DNA of 64,000 bases, taken from NCBI RefSeq assembly GCF_017916325.1, contig NC_090169.1:500001-564000 (forward strand). Reading direction: 5' to 3'. This DNA comes from Leishmania martiniquensis (Eukaryota > Euglenozoa > Kinetoplastea > Trypanosomatida > Trypanosomatidae). This document shows, piece by piece, positions 60,021 through 64,000 of the stretch. Within the stretch, counting starts at the first letter, position 1. Each line of letters starts with the position of its first letter. The position numbers and the translations under genes were made by a program. Under the pieces are notes generated by a model. That model was given only the letters and a program-made list of their open reading frames with translations, made no database searches and was not told the DNA's origin.

Positions 60021-62054
60021 CTAAAGCTGCTGCAGAAGGTCATCGAGGGACCCAGACCCCTCCAGGATGCCTTCGTGCTCGCTGGGTCGCAAAGAAGCTG
60101 CTGCCGAGTGCGCTGGGCTAGCATTGCACATGCCCCACTCCAGCTGCGCTCTGCGGTTTACAACTAGGATGGTCAGCTGCCACAGAGCTGGCCCGTAGCG
60201 CAGGGATTGCGCTGCTGTGCCCCTCGCAAGGGCAGCCTCACGCACTCCTCGATCGCCTTCGAGGAGACGCAATGCATCGCCTGCAGCGCATCTCGATGCC
60301 TGCTTGGCGTAGGCACGATAGACTAACGCCGACCTCCACTCGTACTGCGGCGGTCGCTGAACTTCTTGCACAGGGGGCAGGCACGTTACATGACTCCCGG
60401 TGAACGCTAGCTCCCCTGCGCCCGCCTGCCGCTGGGCCTTGAAAGGCAGCCGATGTGCAGCCAACGCCTGCGTAACCGCCAGGTGGACGTGCACGCACCA
60501 ACTGCGGTGCACCGCGAACGACAGGAACAAAAATGCGCTCGTCTTCACAAACGTCGCGTGTGTCGTGCTCTGCCGGCTGCTGTCGTGCTCCGCAGTTGGC
60601 GCACTGGCATCGCCCGCAAGTGCAGTCTCCGTAGGAGGCGCCAAGGGCAGAGAGAAGAGTGGGCAAAAGACACCGTCTGTCATCCACGTCGACTCCTCTT
60701 CGTAAAAAAACGGCTCGGCGGCACAGGATGCGCTTGAGGGCGCGAGCGGTCGGCTTGAATCCCCCTCTCCACTGCACGGTACCCATCCTTCAAAGTCGTC
60801 CGCGGTAACAGCCGCGTAGCGGACTGGAATGCGCTGCACTGCTGAGGTCTCGGCGTCCGTCGCCAGACGCTCGCACAGCACGGCCCCGGCCAACACAACT
60901 GCGCTTGGGTCCTCCACCGCCCCCTTATCTTGAGTGGTTCCCTGTGTTTCTTCTCGTGCCCGCTTTGCTCCTCGCGTGGCCAGCTGTGCGTGAGGACCTG
61001 CAAAGGGGGTAAGGGCGTAGAGCGTGGCAGCGTCTCTGCTCGGCACAGAAAGAGTGTGAGGACTGCTACACGGATCAGAGGCGGCTCGCGCGCGCGCAGC
61101 AGATCGGTCTGCCACCACCTGCGGCAAGACGGAAAGTACAAGCGCTTCTGGCGGCAGGCGCGGAGTCGAAGGGGCAATCGACTCTTGCGCCTCGTGAAGG
61201 CTAGCGCGCCACGGAAGCAGCTGCACGCCGCGGTACTGCGCCAGAGAGAACCGTGCAGCCGAGGTGGAGGAGGCTTGCATTGCCAGAACCAGCTGCGCCA
61301 CCGCACGAAGCAACACTGGCGAGGGGAACATTAGCTGAAGCGACGGCGAGGTAGTTGATGTCGAGTCTTTGATCAATGAGCCGGCTGTCTGCTCAGCCGC
61401 ATCGCAATGCGGCGCCGCTGTACTTGTGTCCGTGTGCCCTCGACGGCCGCGATGGTCATAGTCTTGATGGTAGGTACGCTGTGCCAATAGAGGACCACTG
61501 GGTACAAGTCCGCCGTGCTCCCTCGAAAGAGGTTTCGCTTCACTTCCTGAGCCCCTCGCCGGCGCTGTGGAACACCGGTCGTGCGCCTTTGCTTGCCTCT
61601 CCGCCTGCTCGCGTGCAGCCTCTCGGGCAGCCTCGACACGCTCGATGGGGGGAAAAGGGTTTGGCGAAGGCGGGCTCATGTACACGCGCGGGTGGAATAG
61701 GCTCACCTCGTCATCTCTCGTCCGCGGCGCCGCCGCATCGCTTCTAGTGGAGTACTCGCCCACACCCGGTAACAGGCTTGGCGACGGCGTCGCATAGCGC
61801 AGCTGCTCAGCCGCACGGGTGTAGACACTCTGCTCGGAGATGAAAGCAAAGCTGTGCGGCAGTGCACCAACGCGGTAAAGCATGTCGCATTGCGTTGAGA
61901 GGCAGATGTACGGCGACGCCGCAGCAGAGGGAGTCACTGAGGCGCTTTGCTGCTCTCTTGCAGCGCTCATGATTGATCGGCACGGCTTCTGCCAAGGCGC
62001 ACCTCTATGCTCCTGCTTAAGAGAGGGAGCCTCTACCTTGCTATTCCCGAGCAT
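60021..62054 (-). CDS. Conserved-looking hypothetical protein, 677 aa
   Basis: Starts at the ATG at 62054; a second candidate (MSAAREQQ) is at 61970. The N-terminal half is Ala/Ser/Pro/Arg-rich with few ordered segments (YICLSTQCDMLYRVGALPHS near 50; a charged helix ERVEAAREAAREQAERQAKA near 140). The C-terminal half has better-ordered strands and helices: LQLMFPSPVLLRAVAQLVLA, FVKTSAFLFLSFAVHRSW, VHLAVTQALAAHRLPFKA and LWQLTILVVNRRAQLEWGM. It ends acidic (GSGSLDDLLQQL). No transmembrane helix of full length and no known motif were found. The 2-kb frame and biased third positions support coding. The function is unknown; I would not guess a pathway. Confidence 0.85.
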   Translation of the reverse strand: MLGNSKVEAPSLKQEHRGAPWQKPCRSIMSAAREQQSASVTPSAAASPYICLSTQCDMLYRVGALPHSFAFISEQSVYTRAAEQLRYATPSPSLLPGVGEYSTRSDAAAPRTRDDEVSLFHPRVYMSPPSPNPFPPIERVEAAREAAREQAERQAKAHDRCSTAPARGSGSEAKPLSREHGGLVPSGPLLAQRTYHQDYDHRGRRGHTDTSTAAPHCDAAEQTAGSLIKDSTSTTSPSLQLMFPSPVLLRAVAQLVLAMQASSTSAARFSLAQYRGVQLLPWRASLHEAQESIAPSTPRLPPEALVLSVLPQVVADRSAARARAASDPCSSPHTLSVPSRDAATLYALTPFAGPHAQLATRGAKRAREETQGTTQDKGAVEDPSAVVLAGAVLCERLATDAETSAVQRIPVRYAAVTADDFEGWVPCSGEGDSSRPLAPSSASCAAEPFFYEEESTWMTDGVFCPLFSLPLAPPTETALAGDASAPTAEHDSSRQSTTHATFVKTSAFLFLSFAVHRSWCVHVHLAVTQALAAHRLPFKAQRQAGAGELAFTGSHVTCLPPVQEVQRPPQYEWRSALVYRAYAKQASRCAAGDALRLLEGDRGVREAALARGTAAQSLRYGPALWQLTILVVNRRAQLEWGMCNASPAHSAAASLRPSEHEGILEGSGSLDDLLQQL

Positions 62055-62889
62055 GTGCTCAAGCGTATATAGTTGACGTGGCGGATGCACCCACGACGAT
62101 GAGGAGAGCGAGGGAAGCAATGAATGGAAAGGCCTCGAAATCCTGTGGGAAAGGACACCATCCGCGAGCGCACACTGGCCACCTGACCCACCCACCCCTC
62201 CTCTTCCCCACGGCCGCCATCAGCACGGGGAGGGAGAGGGAAGAGAAAAAGCCGGTGGCGTGTGGCCACCACAATCATCAGCGTCCGTGCCTGCTTCCTG
62301 CAATGCACATGGCAACGAGTGCTCTTCTCACCTGCATACCGAGAGAATGACGCCAGCGCCACTCGTGTCTGGTGCGCCCTTTCAGGCGCTTACGTTTTAA
62401 CTTGGCGCCTCTTTTCATGCCAGCGTGGGGGGAGGGAGGGGTCTGCCCCTATCCGTTCCCAATGCTGTACTCACTCGCTCTCTCCCTTCTCCTACCCCCT
62501 CCCCTCCGCGTCATCCCTCATCCTCTCCACTTTTTCTTTTTCTCTCCCTCTTCCCACGGTCACGGGAAGCAGCTTGCGAGGCAGAAGAGGAAGTTCGGGA
62601 GAGCGGCGAAGATGGAGGTAGCTACGCGAGCGTCACCAGGTGCTGTTGCGCCTCGTGCGCCATACGGCTGGAGAGGGAGTCGACACAAACACGTGCAGAC
62701 GCACCAGGTAGAGACGGCAACGCAGAGCGACGGTGACGCGGGGGTGGGAAAAGAGTGGGTGCTACTGGCAGGTACACAGGTCTGTCAGCCATCCTTGCTA
62801 CAAAGGGGCGACAAAGAAAAAAGGATGGCTCGGGTCTGAGGTACGGCATGCGGAGGTTCCACATTCACTCGCACAGAGACAAGCATGCG
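62055..62889. other. Intergenic spacer between helicase and 677-aa protein
   Basis: 835 bases, no supported gene. Minus-strand C/T tracts lie near 62190-62245, in position to direct splicing of the 677-aa protein mRNA. Purine-rich patches in transcript sense lie near 62470-62560. Confidence 0.5.
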
Positions 62890-64000
62890 CTAGCTTGTCC
62901 TTATAACCCCATCGATTTCGTCCCCGTCCACAGGGTCGTAGTTGGGAAGATCTTCGTCATCATCTTCGTCGCCGTCATCGCCGTCTACGCTCAGCAGCGT
63001 CTCCTCTCCAGCAACAGCCCCCGCGCTTCCATGACCAGAGCCGCTGCGCCGCAGGTGCACCAGAGGGTCTATAATGGAGCCCATATCGACTAGCTGCCAA
63101 GACGGTGCCCCCCCTGCAGTGACGCTGCCCGCTGTGCTGCCCGGCGTGTCCGGCGACGTTGCACCCGTCATTCTCAACACAGGCGCCTTCAGAAGTCTTC
63201 GGCAGATCGCCGTGACCGTCTCGAGGGCGGAGTTGTTTTGCGGGTCCCGCGGGTTGTGGTACTTTCCCCGCAAACACTCGAACAGGGACCGACGAAGCTG
63301 CGTGACAAGGGCGAAGGTGGCGCGGTCGATGTGCACGGCGATCCAGCCGTCCACAACACAGATTGACAGCTCCGCATTGTACTCGGTCGTCGACTCCGAC
63401 GCGCCAAAGAGCAGCAACGCCCACAGGCTGACCGCAGACAGGTTCGTGAGGAAGTCCTGACGCTGCTCCCCCAAGCCAAAGACATCCTGAAAGATGTAGA
63501 AGAGCGCCGGGACCGGCTGGGCCGGAGACGTGCTCAGCACACCAGAATCCGCAGAGGCGACGCAACAGTCTCGTCGGAGCTCGCTTAGTACTTCTTCACG
63601 GTCAGGAACGCCGCCGCTTCGGGGACCGTCAACGCGCCGACACACGCTGTCTTTGGCCGGCTTGATGCTGCGGAAGTGTTTGGTCCTCAGTTCCAGCTTT
63701 CGTGCGGCACTTGGGCGCCGCACGGAGGACAGCGCCTGTGATGGTGGCCGCAGCAGTGCCACGTTCGGGAAGAGCGCCGCACAGATACACGCCTTCACCA
63801 ACGCAACGTCGAAGCTGTGGCGGGAGAGACTATTTGTATCGACGCAGAGCGCTCCGCGGTAGGAAAGCGGCGCCGCTTCCGATACCGGCACATCCTGCGC
63901 ACGTGAGCCGGCGACGCGGTGACTCGCTGTACCACCTACCGAGCGTCCCTCTGCATTCTTGACTGTGCCGCCGTAGTCGCCGAGGCGTTCGTGTAGAGGA
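62890..64000 (-). CDS. DExH-box RNA helicase, C-terminal part (5' end outside window)
   Basis: An open frame of 370 codons runs from the right edge of the window to a stop at 62890; the start and motor domains lie outside. What is visible is the C-terminal module of DEAH/DExH helicases: SFDVALVKACICAALFPNVA (end of the HA2 region, equivalent to the VKAxLCAGLYPN block), a basic stretch (RTKHFRSIKPAKDSVCRR), then the OB-fold (PALFYIFQDVFGLGEQRQDF, LWALLLFGA, VVDGWIAVHID, LVTQLRRSLFECLRGKYHNP). The order and the V(V/L)DGWI strand fit the DHX29/DHX36/DHX57 group. The tail ends in an acidic run (DGDDGDEDDDEDLPNYDPVD). The likely role is ATP-dependent RNA or RNP remodelling; the exact subfamily cannot be set from this part. 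Confidence 0.88.
   Translation of the reverse strand, partial: PLHERLGDYGGTVKNAEGRSVGGTASHRVAGSRAQDVPVSEAAPLSYRGALCVDTNSLSRHSFDVALVKACICAALFPNVALLRPPSQALSSVRRPSAARKLELRTKHFRSIKPAKDSVCRRVDGPRSGGVPDREEVLSELRRDCCVASADSGVLSTSPAQPVPALFYIFQDVFGLGEQRQDFLTNLSAVSLWALLLFGASESTTEYNAELSICVVDGWIAVHIDRATFALVTQLRRSLFECLRGKYHNPRDPQNNSALETVTAICRRLLKAPVLRMTGATSPDTPGSTAGSVTAGGAPSWQLVDMGSIIDPLVHLRRSGSGHGSAGAVAGEETLLSVDGDDGDEDDDEDLPNYDPVDGDEIDGVIRTS

Noticed and set aside
1..64000. CRISPR arrays, bacterial operons, tRNA or rRNA genes
   Set aside because: Simple and tandem repeats here are microsatellites or kb-scale duplications, not spaced short repeats. No cloverleaf with A and B boxes or rRNA segment was recognised, and the genome is eukaryotic.

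Overview
This 64 kb window is nuclear DNA of a trypanosomatid, almost certainly Leishmania. The evidence is a GC-rich, intron-free layout with every convincing gene on the minus strand, as in a directional polycistronic unit. Polypyrimidine tracts followed by AG stand where trans-splice acceptors belong, spacers are long and microsatellite-rich, and there is a tandem amastin array. The neighbourhood of a dihydroxyacetone-phosphate acyltransferase and amastins recalls L. major chromosome 34; that placement is from memory and is an inference.

Transcription runs from high to low coordinates. In that order: a DExH RNA helicase C-terminus cut by the right edge (62.9-64.0 kb); a 677-aa protein of unknown function; a small type I membrane protein; a tiny one-TM ORF whose C-terminus is made of repeat DNA; a coiled-coil zinc-finger protein lying between two perfect 540-bp direct repeats; a short arginine-rich protein; a NUDT19-like protein with a destroyed Nudix box; a DUF167/YggU protein; a possible Atg101/HORMA-like protein; a Dus4-type tRNA-dihydrouridine synthase; a 2561-aa disordered protein; a Spef1-type CH-domain protein; SBDS with a long Lys-rich tail; DHAP acyltransferase ending in SKM; three amastin copies in 3.66-kb units; and a polytopic class-3 lipase cut by the left edge.

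The genes do not form one pathway, which is normal for trypanosomatid transcription units. The themes are lipid metabolism (lipase, glycosomal acyltransferase), translation and RNA (SBDS, Dus4, helicase, Arg-rich protein), cytoskeleton (Spef1) and surface (amastin). Regulation is expected to be post-transcriptional, through 3'UTRs and copy number.

The most informative structures are the recombination footprints. The amastin array edges share 168 bp, and the internal junctions are explained by a 478-bp deletion between 10-bp matches. Separately, a 540-bp perfect repeat pair brackets one complete gene. I see no clearly novel multi-gene system; the best protein leads are the inactivated Nudix protein, the HORMA-like candidate and the UAP56-binding-like peptide. 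All CDS starts were chosen as ATG, downstream of likely splice acceptors.
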